Position numbers and translations under genes: made by a program
Shown here: piece after piece, positions 1 to 9,531 of the stretch
How the letters are laid out: each line of letters opens with the position of its first letter
How positions within the stretch are numbered: the stretch's first letter is position 1
The notes under the pieces: generated by a model
The model's database searches: none
What the model was told of the DNA's origin: nothing
What the model saw: only the letters and a program-made list of their open reading frames with translations
From: Burkholderia paludis
GTDB lineage: Bacteria > Pseudomonadota > Gammaproteobacteria > Burkholderiales > Burkholderiaceae
Assembly: GCF_000732615.1 (NCBI RefSeq)
Contig: NZ_JPGL01000046.1
Coordinates: forward strand, 1-64,000
DNA: 64,000 nt
Reading direction: 5' to 3'

Positions 1-12
1 CCCCACGCCCCG

Positions 13-987
13 ATGACCGCCTCCCCCGCTCCCGCAACCGTTCCGTTCCCGTGCGCCCGCTTCATCAAGGAAATCGGCCGCGGCCCGCACGGCGCGCGCG
101 CGCTGTCCGCCGAGGATACCTACGCGCTCTATCGCGCGATGCTCGACGGACGCGTGTCGGATGTGGAACTCGGCGCGATCCTGATCGCCTATCGGTTGAA
201 GGGCGAATCCGCCGACGAACTGGCAGCGATGCTGGCCGCCGCGCAAGCGTCGTTCGAGCCGGTGCACGTGCGGGACGCCGCGTTTCGTCCCGTGTCGATC
301 CCGAGCTACAACGGCGCGCGCAAGCAACCCAACCTCGTGCCGCTGCTTGCGCTGCTGCTCGCGCGCGAAGGCGTGCCGGTGCTCGTGCACGGCGTCGAGC
401 GCGATCCGGGCCGCGTGACCAGCGCCGAGATCTTCTCGGCGCTGTCGCTCGCGCCGTCGACGTCGCACGATGCGATCGAGGACACGCTCGCCGAGCGCCG
501 CGTCGCCTTCGCACCGATCGAGGCGCTGGCGCCGCGCATCGCGCGCCTGCTGGCGATGCGCGGCGTGCTCGGCGTGCGCAACTCGACGCACACGCTCGTG
601 AAGATCCTGCAGCCGTTCGCGCCGGCCGGCCTGCGGCTCGTCAACTACACGCATCCGCCGTACCGCGACAGCCTCGCGCAGCTGTTCCGCGATCATCCGG
701 ACGCCGCGCAGGGCGGCGCGTTGCTTGCGCGCGGCACCGAGGGCGAAGCCGTCGCCGACACGCGGCGCCAGGTGCAGGTCGACTGGCTGCACGACGGCGT
801 GTGCGACACGCTGATCGAGGCCGAACGCTCGTCGGCCGATGCGCTGCCCGTCGCGCTGCCCGAATCGCGCGATGCGGCGACGACGGCGGCATGGACGGAC
901 GCCGTGCTGCGCGCAGAGGTGCCGGTGCCCGACACGGTTGCGCGACAGGTCGAGACGATCGTGCGGATCGCCCGCATCGCGCGTTGA
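13..987 (+). CDS. ybiB: DNA-binding protein YbiB (TrpD2 family)
   Basis: A 324-residue protein of the glycosyltransferase family 3 / TrpD fold, resembling anthranilate phosphoribosyltransferase but belonging to the YbiB (TrpD2) group, known as nucleic-acid-binding proteins rather than tryptophan enzymes. The N-terminal helical domain (about residues 15-80, with ISAED-like ALSAEDTYALYRAMLDG) is followed by the alpha/beta domain starting near SIPSYNGARKQPN. The ATG at 13 is the first start in the window, so I cannot see its upstream context. The next gene is leuA, on the same strand but behind its own promoter. Family assignment is from recognised sequence pattern; the cellular role is poorly defined, and E. 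coli YbiB is reported as SOS-linked. Confidence 0.85.
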   Translation: MTASPAPATVPFPCARFIKEIGRGPHGARALSAEDTYALYRAMLDGRVSDVELGAILIAYRLKGESADELAAMLAAAQASFEPVHVRDAAFRPVSIPSYNGARKQPNLVPLLALLLAREGVPVLVHGVERDPGRVTSAEIFSALSLAPSTSHDAIEDTLAERRVAFAPIEALAPRIARLLAMRGVLGVRNSTHTLVKILQPFAPAGLRLVNYTHPPYRDSLAQLFRDHPDAAQGGALLARGTEGEAVADTRRQVQVDWLHDGVCDTLIEAERSSADALPVALPESRDAATTAAWTDAVLRAEVPVPDTVARQVETIVRIARIAR

Positions 988-1015
988 CGGCGCGCCGGGC
1001 TCGAGCGCCGGGCAT

Positions 1016-1045
1016 TTGACAGGCGCCCGCATCCTGGCATAGAGT
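1016..1045 (+). promoter_or_regulatory. Promoter of the leuA leader
   Basis: A perfect -35 box TTGACA (1016-1021) is followed after 18 bases by TAGAGT (1040-1045, 4 of 6 to consensus). The predicted transcription start is about 1052, i.e. at the ATG of the leader peptide (1053). If right, the leader peptide message is leaderless. The promoter call is inference from sequence. Confidence 0.6.
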
Positions 1046-1088
1046 TGTCGCCATGCGTTCCTTTCCGAACACCCTCCGAATTACCTCC

Positions 1089-3004
<1,916 letters not shown>

Positions 3005-3090
3005 GCGCCAGGCCCCGAATCAGGGTTCGAATATCAGCGAACGGAGCGCGACCGCCCGTGCGCCGCGCGATCCGCGCCGCACGAGGCAGC

Positions 3091-3114
3091 AAAAAGCGGC
3101 CCAGAAGGCCGCTT
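3091..3114 (-). terminator. Intrinsic terminator of the NTF2-like gene
   Basis: Perfect 8-bp stem (3094-3101 with 3107-3114, AAGCGGCC/GGCCGCTT) and a 5-base loop. On the minus strand it is followed by a run of Ts (the A-run at 3091-3095), so it ends minus-strand transcription; it may also stop leuA transcripts weakly. Confidence 0.75.
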
Positions 3115-3147
3115 CGGTCGGGACATGAAAAGGGGCGCCATGCGCGC

Positions 3148-3549
3148 TCATGTCTCGGTCGCGCAGCGGGTCGCCTGCCAGGCGAGCAGGCACCAGCGGC
3201 CCTGCTCGTGAGTGTGGACGGACGTATAGGCAATCGGGAAGACCAGGCCGCCGTTGTTCGTTTCCATCTCGATCAGCGCGCGCCCGGTGACGACGCAGGT
3301 CTCGCCGCCGACGGGCAGCAGATCCTGCGACTGGACCTCGATCTGGCGATAGCGGCGGCGTCCGGCGACGATGGCATCGATGAACTGCTGCTTGGTTTCG
3401 CGTTTGCCGTTGGTGTGCACGAAGAACACCTTGTCCGACAACAGCGCGTCGAGCGCTTCGCCGTCCCCGTCCACCATCGCCCGGAACCGATCGCGCTCGA
3501 GCGCGCGGATCGCATCGACCAGCTTCGCCATCGCCTGACTCCTCGGCAA
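3148..3549 (-). CDS. NTF2-like (SnoaL/DUF4440) protein
   Basis: A 133-residue single-domain protein of the nuclear transport factor 2-like superfamily. The pattern ALERDRFRAMVDGDGEALDALLSDKVFFVHTNG near the N-terminus, then KQQFIDAI and a mixed beta-sheet ending VHTHEQGRWCLLAWQATR, is typical of DUF4440/SnoaL-like folds. No signal peptide. Members are small hydrolase- or isomerase-like pockets or ligand binders, and nothing visible tells the ligand. It is transcribed toward leuA, just downstream of pagL on the same strand (27-base gap), so the two could share a transcript, and it ends at a good terminator. Confidence 0.7.
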   Translation of the reverse strand: MPRSQAMAKLVDAIRALERDRFRAMVDGDGEALDALLSDKVFFVHTNGKRETKQQFIDAIVAGRRRYRQIEVQSQDLLPVGGETCVVTGRALIEMETNNGGLVFPIAYTSVHTHEQGRWCLLAWQATRCATET

Positions 3550-3576
3550 CGCGCCCGCCTTGCGCGGGCGGGCCGA

Positions 3577-4146
3577 TCAGAAGTTGTACTGCACGTAGAA
3601 CTGGTGGAAATTTACCCCAGGATTCGGCTCTTTGATACCCGCGTTAGACACATGTTGAAAACGGTAACCGACCTGATACTGTTGCCGTTCTCCGAACTGT
3701 GCGCCGACGCCGGCGGTGGGCGCGAACTGGAACGCGGTCGACAGCGAGAAGTGGTCCGAGATCGTCGGGTGCGTCAGCAGCCGGACGCCGCCGCCGGCCT
3801 CGATGAACGGGCGGATCGGCCCGGCGCTCTTGATGAAGCGGAACAACGGCGTCACGCCGAATTCGCCGATGTTGCCGTGGACGTTGCCGCCCGTGTGCCA
3901 GTAGCCGGCGTGCCCTTCCACCACGAAGGCGAAGTGCCAGCCGCCGATTTCCCACCAGTTCCAGCCCGGATCCCACACGACGCCGAGATCGGCCTTGTCG
4001 ATTCCGTGGCGATCCGAAAAGCCGCCGCCCGCCTGAATTCCCCACCGATCCGCGAATGCCGCACCCGATCCGCCCAGAAGGGACGCTGCCAGCATCGCAT
4101 GCAGCGCAAGCCGGCTGCAGGGCCGGCGATTCTTCTTATTGTTCAT
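3577..4146 (-). CDS. pagL: Lipid A deacylase (PagL family)
   Basis: Outer-membrane beta-barrel hydrolase that removes an acyl chain from lipid A. The 189-residue precursor has a signal peptide (cleavage near AAFA-DRW, about residue 32) and an 8-strand barrel pattern ending in the aromatic YVQYNF. The C-terminal active-site segment HVSNAGIKEPNPG matches the PagL motif: His165, Ser167 and Asn168 are present. The position that aligns with the catalytic Glu140 of Pseudomonas aeruginosa PagL is Asn179 here, see findings. A Shine-Dalgarno (GGAGTG) precedes the ATG. Such modification changes TLR4 recognition of LPS. Family identification is firm; activity is inferred. Confidence 0.85.
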   Translation of the reverse strand: MNNKKNRRPCSRLALHAMLAASLLGGSGAAFADRWGIQAGGGFSDRHGIDKADLGVVWDPGWNWWEIGGWHFAFVVEGHAGYWHTGGNVHGNIGEFGVTPLFRFIKSAGPIRPFIEAGGGVRLLTHPTISDHFSLSTAFQFAPTAGVGAQFGERQQYQVGYRFQHVSNAGIKEPNPGVNFHQFYVQYNF

Positions 4147-4416
4147 CTGTCACTCCAACTTTGTGGGTTGAATGGAGCCTGCCGCTTCGGCCGGCTCGAG
4201 CGAACTGAATGGTATGGTAAAGGACTTTTCGGATCGGCATCACCAAGCGAAATGGCTTCCTTCCAAAACGACAAAAATCGAAATCGTCTACTGATTACCA
4301 TCAGAAACAACGGCTTACGGAACTTCGGCTCACCCTCTCTGTCGCAAAGTAGACTATCGGCTCGACAATTCCAATAGAAAAACGGGAACTCCGATGTCCA
4401 CGCCCGCTCTAAGGAA
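4147..4416. other. Divergent intergenic region pagL-rpoH
   Basis: About 270 bases, clearly more AT-rich than the flanking genes. It must hold the pagL promoter (minus strand) and sequence upstream of rpoH. I see no convincing additional operator or RNA gene before the CIRCE element at 4417. Confidence 0.5.
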
Positions 4417-4443
4417 TTAGCACTCGGATTGCGGGAGTGCTAA
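4417..4443 (+). promoter_or_regulatory. CIRCE element (HrcA operator) of rpoH
   Basis: Perfect inverted repeat TTAGCACTC (4417-4425), a 9-base spacer, and GAGTGCTAA (4435-4443), identical to the CIRCE consensus bound by the heat-shock repressor HrcA. It lies 62 bases upstream of the rpoH start codon. A weak promoter coincides with it: TTAGCA (4417-4422), 18 bases, TAAGAT (4441-4446), so HrcA binding would occlude RNA polymerase. CIRCE is normally found at groESL; its use on rpoH has been predicted for betaproteobacteria. Confidence 0.92.
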
Positions 4444-4505
4444 GATGGCCCACGGAATCTCATTCGAGACCGGGGGTTTGTCCCTGATTCCAAAGGAGTT
4501 TTTTA

Positions 4506-5441
<936 letters not shown>

Positions 5442-5470
5442 AGCCCGGCGATTTAGAGCAAATCATCGAA

Positions 5471-5501
5471 AACCGCTGCCCGACCGGCAGCGGTTTTTTT
5501 T
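5471..5501 (+). terminator. Intrinsic terminator of rpoH
   Basis: A 10-bp perfect stem (5471-5480 AACCGCTGCC with 5486-5495) with a 5-base loop and eight Ts. Confidence 0.93.
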
Positions 5502-5557
5502 CGGCCTTTTTTCGCGCTTTTCATTTCGCTCTCCGTTCATTGTCGGCCGATTAATTG

Positions 5558-5573
5558 ACCTGATTCGTCAGGT
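5558..5573. promoter_or_regulatory. Palindrome ACCTGA-TTCG-TCAGGT upstream of cyd
   Basis: Perfect 6-bp inverted repeat with a TTCG spacer, about 230 bases before cydP, in non-coding AT-richer DNA. It could be an operator or a small RNA hairpin (UUCG loop). I do not recognise the binding protein. Confidence 0.4.
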
Positions 5574-5606
5574 AATACGCCATTTGCGGCCCCCTTCCGC
5601 ATAACC

Positions 5607-5620
5607 TTGATCTGCCTCAA
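5607..5620. promoter_or_regulatory. FNR/ANR-type box upstream of cydP-cydABX
   Basis: TTGAT-CTGC-CTCAA matches the FNR/ANR consensus TTGAT-N4-ATCAA at 9 of 10 positions. Oxygen-sensing FNR/ANR regulators commonly control cytochrome bd genes. A candidate promoter follows (TCGGCA 5663-5668, 17 bases, TAAAAT 5686-5691), placing this box about 85 bases before that start. Confidence 0.6.
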
Positions 5621-5794
5621 ATCCGGGCCCGTGTTTCGCGACGGTCTGCCGCAGCGCAGCACTCGGCATCGGAAAGCACTCCTTTTAAAATTGGCATGTC
5701 AGGCGCAAAAGGATTAAAACAGCTTCACGGCCGTCATAAATCCAACGTAAAGTCGCCCCCCAAAACCGCCTTAAATCGATTCAGGATAATCGCC

Positions 5795-5808
5795 TTGATC
5801 TCGATCAA
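5795..5808. promoter_or_regulatory. Perfect FNR/ANR box at the cydP start
   Basis: TTGAT-CTCG-ATCAA is a 10 of 10 match to the FNR/ANR consensus. It lies downstream of the best-looking promoter (-10 at 5686-5691) and overlaps the most plausible cydP start codon (TTG at 5795), so its mode of action is unclear: a repressor or roadblock site, or part of an unseen GC-rich activated promoter. Confidence 0.65.
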
Positions 5809-6073
5809 TAAAGAGCCTGCGCCGCCTCCCGCGCGGCCGGCCGGCACGATCGGCTGGCGCGCGCGCATTGCCGCATGGGCACGCGGCCCGACCCTCGCCC
5901 GCGACATCACGCTGGTGCTGATCGTCAAGCTGATCCTCTTGATGTCGCTCAAATACGCATTCTTCAATCATCCGCAGGCTGAGCACATGTCGCTGCCGCC
6001 TGCCGCCGTCGCCGAGAAGCTGCTCTCGGTACCGGCGCCTGTATCTACCGAGGGAGACCACCATGATAAGTAG
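5795..6073 (+). CDS. cydP: Cytochrome bd oxidase small subunit CydP-like
   Basis: A small membrane protein preceding cydA in betaproteobacteria, known as 'cytochrome oxidase putative small subunit CydP'. The conserved core [20 protein letters not shown] followed by [15 protein letters not shown] is clear, with one transmembrane helix and a periplasmic tail. The start is uncertain: the frame is open from an ATG at 5696, but that segment is AT-rich promoter-like DNA. TTG at 5795 has AGGA eight bases upstream and gives 92 residues, close to family size, so I use it. The gene overlaps cydA by 11 bases, implying translational coupling. Confidence 0.65.
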   Translation: MISINKEPAPPPARPAGTIGWRARIAAWARGPTLARDITLVLIVKLILLMSLKYAFFNHPQAEHMSLPPAAVAEKLLSVPAPVSTEGDHHDK

Positions 6074-7643
6074 CGAAGTCGTCGATCTGTCGCGTCTGCA
6101 GTTCGGCATCACGGCGCTCTACCATTTCCTGTTCGTGCCGTTGACGCTCGGCCTGTCCTGGCTGCTCGTCATCATGGAAGCCGTCTACGTGATGACCGGC
6201 AAACAGGTGTACAAGGACATGACCCAGTTCTGGGGCAAGCTGTTCGGCATCAACTTTGCGATGGGCGTGACGACCGGCATCACGCTCGAATTCCAGTTCG
6301 GCACGAACTGGTCGTACTACTCGCACTATGTCGGCGACATCTTCGGCGTGCCGCTCGCGGTCGAAGGCCTGATGGCGTTCTTCCTCGAGTCGACGTTCGT
6401 CGGCCTGTTCTTCTTCGGCTGGAACCGGCTGTCGAAGGTCAAGCACCTGCTCGTCACGTTCCTCGTCGCGCTGGGCTCGAACCTGTCCGCGCTCTGGATC
6501 CTCGTCGCGAACGGCTGGATGAACAACCCGGTCGGCGCCGAGTTCAACTACCAGACGATGCGCATGGAGATGACGAGCCTGTTCGACGTGCTGTTCAACC
6601 CGGTCGCACAAGTGAAGTTCGTGCACACGGTGTCGGCCGGCTACGTGTCGGCGGCGATGTTCGTGCTCGGCGTGTCGTCGTGGTACCTGCTGAAGAAGCG
6701 CGACGTCGACTTCGCGCTGCGCTCGTTCGCGGTCGCGGCCGGCTTCGGCCTCGCGGCGACGCTCTGCGTGATCGTGCTCGGCGACGAGTCGGGCTATACG
6801 ACCGGCGAAGTGCAGAAGATGAAGCTCGCCGCGATCGAATCCGAATGGGAAACGCAACCGGCGCCCGCCTCGTTCACGCTGATCGGCATTCCGAACCAGA
6901 AAGAACAGCGCACCGACTACGCGATCAAGATCCCGTATGCGCTCGGCCTGATCGCGACGCGCTCGATCGACGAACCGGTGATCGGCCTGCGCGATCTCGC
7001 GAAGCATAGCGAGGAGCACATCCAGAGCGGGATGATCGCGTACGGCGCGCTGCAGAAGATCAAGGAAGGCGATACCAGCGCGGCAACGCACGAACTGTTC
7101 GACCAGCACAAGCAGTATCTCGGCTACGGGCTGATGCTCAAGCAGTTCACGCCGAACGTGGTCGATGCGACGCCGGAGCAGATCAAGGCCGCCGCGAAGA
7201 AGACGATCCCGCCGGTCGCGCCCGTGTTCTTCTCGTTCCGGATCATGGTGGCCCTCGGCTTCCTGTTCGTCGCGACGTTCATTGCCGCGTTCTGGTTCTG
7301 CGCGCGCCGCGAACTGCTGCAGGACAACCGCCGCTGGTTCCTGCGCTACGCGGTGTGGGCGATCCCGCTGCCGTGGATCGCGATCGAATTCGGCTGGGTC
7401 GTCGCCGAGCTCGGCCGCCAGCCGTGGACGATCGCCGGCGTGCTGCCGACGCACCTGTCCGCGTCGAGCCTGACGCCGACCGACCTGTACCTGAGTCTTG
7501 CGGGCTTCATCCTGTTCTATACCGCACTGTTCGTCATCGAGATCAAGCTGATGTTCAAGTACGCGCGTCTCGGCCCGTCGTCGCTGCATACCGGCCGTTA
7601 CCACCACGAACTCGCGGCCGCCAGCGAGCGCGCCCCGGCTTGA
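6063..7643 (+). CDS. cydA: Cytochrome bd ubiquinol oxidase subunit I
   Basis: Heme-bearing subunit of the quinol oxidase that reduces oxygen to water with high affinity in the inner membrane. The protein has 526 residues. Ligands known from E. coli align with an offset of two: His21 (heme at the oxygen site), His188 and Met395 (heme b558). The signature GRQPW is at 451-455. The long quinol-binding loop (about residues 245-375, with [20 protein letters not shown]) is the E. coli-like long Q-loop. Start ATG at 6063 with GAGGGA upstream, overlapping cydP. It is cotranscribed with cydB and cydX, probably under FNR/ANR-type oxygen control. Confidence 0.97.
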   Translation: MISSEVVDLSRLQFGITALYHFLFVPLTLGLSWLLVIMEAVYVMTGKQVYKDMTQFWGKLFGINFAMGVTTGITLEFQFGTNWSYYSHYVGDIFGVPLAVEGLMAFFLESTFVGLFFFGWNRLSKVKHLLVTFLVALGSNLSALWILVANGWMNNPVGAEFNYQTMRMEMTSLFDVLFNPVAQVKFVHTVSAGYVSAAMFVLGVSSWYLLKKRDVDFALRSFAVAAGFGLAATLCVIVLGDESGYTTGEVQKMKLAAIESEWETQPAPASFTLIGIPNQKEQRTDYAIKIPYALGLIATRSIDEPVIGLRDLAKHSEEHIQSGMIAYGALQKIKEGDTSAATHELFDQHKQYLGYGLMLKQFTPNVVDATPEQIKAAAKKTIPPVAPVFFSFRIMVALGFLFVATFIAAFWFCARRELLQDNRRWFLRYAVWAIPLPWIAIEFGWVVAELGRQPWTIAGVLPTHLSASSLTPTDLYLSLAGFILFYTALFVIEIKLMFKYARLGPSSLHTGRYHHELAAASERAPA

Positions 7644-7674
7644 GCACGCAACCGAAACGGAACAAGGAATCGCT

Positions 7675-8811
7675 ATGGACTATGCAACTCTCAAGCTGAT
7701 CTGGTGGCTGCTCGTCGGCGTGCTGCTGATCGGCTTCGCCGTCACCGACGGCTTCGACATGGGGGCGACCGCGCTGCTGCCGTTCCTCGGCAAGACCGAC
7801 GACGAGCGCCGCATCATCATCAACACCGTCGGCGCGACGTGGGAAGGCAACCAGGTGTGGCTGATCACGGCCGGCGGCGCGATGTTCGCCGCGTGGCCGC
7901 TCGTCTACGCCGCGTCGTTCTCCGGCTTCTACTTCGCGATGCTGCTCGTGCTGTTCGCGCTGTTCTTCCGGCCGGTGGGCTTCGACTACCGCAGCAAGCG
8001 GCCCGACCCGCGCTGGCGCGCGGGCTGGGACTGGGGCCTGTTCGTCGGCGGCTTCGTGCCGGCGCTCGTGTTCGGCGTCGCATTCGGCAACCTGCTGCAA
8101 GGCGTGCCGTTCCAGTACGACAGCGACCTGCGCGTCACCTACCACGGCAGCTTCTGGGCGCTCCTGAACCCGTTCGCGCTGCTGTGCGGGCTCGTCAGCC
8201 TGACGATGCTCGTCGCGCACGGCGCCGCGTTCATCCGGATGAAGACCGAAGGCGTGATCGCACGCCGCGCGTCGATCGCCCTGCGCGTGTCGTCGTTCCT
8301 CGCGGTCGTGCTGTTCGTGCTGGCAGGCGTGCTGGTCGCGTCGTATATCGGCGGCTTCCACATCACGCACGCCGCGCCGACCGACACCGTCGCGAATCCG
8401 CTGCTCAAGGACGTCGCCGCCGGCTCGGGCCTCTGGCTCGCGAACTACGGCGAGTTTCCGTGGATGATCGCGGCGCCCGTCGTCGCGATCGCGGGCGGCC
8501 TGCTCGCACTGCTGCTCGCCGGCTCGAAGCAGGAAAAGACGGCGTTCTTCTGCACGGGGCTGATGATCACCGGCGTGATCCTCACCGCGGGCTTCTCGAT
8601 GTTCCCGTTCATCATGCCGTCGTCGCTCGACCCGCGCAGCAGCCTGACCGTGTGGGATTCGACGTCGAGCCACATGACGCTGCAGGTGATGCTGTTCGCG
8701 GTGATCGTGTTCCTGCCGCTCATCCTGCTCTATACGAGCTGGGTGTATCGCGTGATGCGCGGCAAGGTCACGCGCGAGGTGCTCGAAGAGAACAAGCATT
8801 CGATGTATTGA
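7675..8811 (+). CDS. cydB: Cytochrome bd ubiquinol oxidase subunit II
   Basis: Partner of CydA, 378 residues, with about nine hydrophobic helices and no heme ligands of its own. The N-terminus [39 protein letters not shown] and the [12 protein letters not shown] motif are diagnostic for CydB. It starts 31 bases after cydA with AAGGAA before the ATG, in the same operon. Nothing unusual. Confidence 0.97.
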   Translation: MDYATLKLIWWLLVGVLLIGFAVTDGFDMGATALLPFLGKTDDERRIIINTVGATWEGNQVWLITAGGAMFAAWPLVYAASFSGFYFAMLLVLFALFFRPVGFDYRSKRPDPRWRAGWDWGLFVGGFVPALVFGVAFGNLLQGVPFQYDSDLRVTYHGSFWALLNPFALLCGLVSLTMLVAHGAAFIRMKTEGVIARRASIALRVSSFLAVVLFVLAGVLVASYIGGFHITHAAPTDTVANPLLKDVAAGSGLWLANYGEFPWMIAAPVVAIAGGLLALLLAGSKQEKTAFFCTGLMITGVILTAGFSMFPFIMPSSLDPRSSLTVWDSTSSHMTLQVMLFAVIVFLPLILLYTSWVYRVMRGKVTREVLEENKHSMY

Positions 8812-8865
8812 ACCGGGCCGGGGCGCGCAGGCGCCCCCGTCCACCGTTTCGCAAGGAGTCGGATC

Positions 8866-8982
8866 ATGTGGTATTTCAGCTGGATTCTCGGTATCGGCGT
8901 CGCGCTGTCGTTCGGCATCGTCAATGCGATGTGGCTCGAAGCGCGGCAGAAGACGCAGGAAGCACGCGCCGGCCGCGACTGA
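8866..8982 (+). CDS. cydX: Cytochrome bd oxidase subunit CydX
   Basis: A 38-residue single-span membrane peptide starting MWYFSWILGIG and continuing FGIVNAMWLEA, the CydX/YbgT signature. CydX stabilises the hemes of the bd oxidase. It begins 54 bases after cydB with AAGGAG upstream of the ATG and is followed by a terminator, closing the cydP-A-B-X operon. Confidence 0.95.
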   Translation: MWYFSWILGIGVALSFGIVNAMWLEARQKTQEARAGRD

Positions 8983-9018
8983 CGCATGCGGCCGGTCACG
9001 CCGCGGCCGCCCGCAACG

Positions 9019-9045
9019 AACCTCGCCTCGCGCGAGGTTTTTTTT
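9019..9045 (+). terminator. Intrinsic terminator of the cyd operon
   Basis: 8-bp stem AACCTCGC/GCGAGGTT (9019-9026 with 9032-9039) and a tract of eight Ts. Confidence 0.9.
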
Positions 9046-9099
9046 CGTCCCGGCCGGCCGGACAGGTCGCGCGAATCGATGCCAATTTAGCGCCAGATT

Positions 9100-9136
9100 G
9101 ATACCACTTGAATACCAATAAAAGGTTTCATATGAT
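9100..9136 (+). promoter_or_regulatory. Promoter and probable NagR sites of the GH20 gene
   Basis: TTGAAT (9108-9113), 17 bases, TATGAT (9131-9136) forms a good sigma-70 promoter. Two direct copies of ATACCA (9101-9106 and 9112-9117) flank or overlap the -35 box. AATACCAAT (9111-9119) matches the half-site AATACCAGT of the nag operon operator at 8 of 9 bases. This suggests co-control of the hexosaminidase with the nag operon; the second half-site is degenerate. Confidence 0.55.
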
Positions 9137-9531
9137 CTTTTGACACGGCCGCAGACAGGCCGAATCCATCTGGGTGGGGGAGACATGCGCATCCCGTGTG
9201 AGGCGCGCGCCTGCGCGCCGTGTCGACGTCCGCGCGCGACGGCGCCCGCCGCCGCGATCGCGCGCGGCCGGCCGAATGCCGCCGCTTGCGACCGCCTCGC
9301 CGCCACGGCGCTTGCCGCGCGCAGCCGATGAGCACGCATCCGCCGCCCCGCCGATCCGATCGGCACGCCTGCCCGCCTCCCGTTCCGTAACGCACGCCCC
9401 CGCGTGCCGCCTGCGCGCGGTGCGGCCGCATCGCCCCGCACGCAGGCATCTCCCGCAGCTCCGTAGAAAGACCCGACCGCAGCGACGTCGTCCATCGACG
9501 CCGCCACGCCCCCTTTTTTTCAGGAGTTCGA
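9137..9531 (+). other. Long 5' leader of the GH20 gene
   Basis: About 390 bases separate the predicted transcription start (near 9143) from the hexosaminidase start codon. The stretch is GC-rich and holds one small reading frame with a good ribosome-binding site (9185-9331). No riboswitch or terminator was recognised. Confidence 0.4.
9185..9331 (+). CDS. Possible small upstream ORF
   Basis: A 48-codon frame beginning MRIPCEARACAPCRR, preceded by a strong purine-rich ribosome-binding site (GGGGGAGAC). It is arginine- and alanine-rich, which is also what random GC-rich DNA gives, and I recognise no family. It could be a translated leader influencing the downstream hexosaminidase or simply chance. 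Confidence 0.25.
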   Translation: MRIPCEARACAPCRRPRATAPAAAIARGRPNAAACDRLAATALAARSR

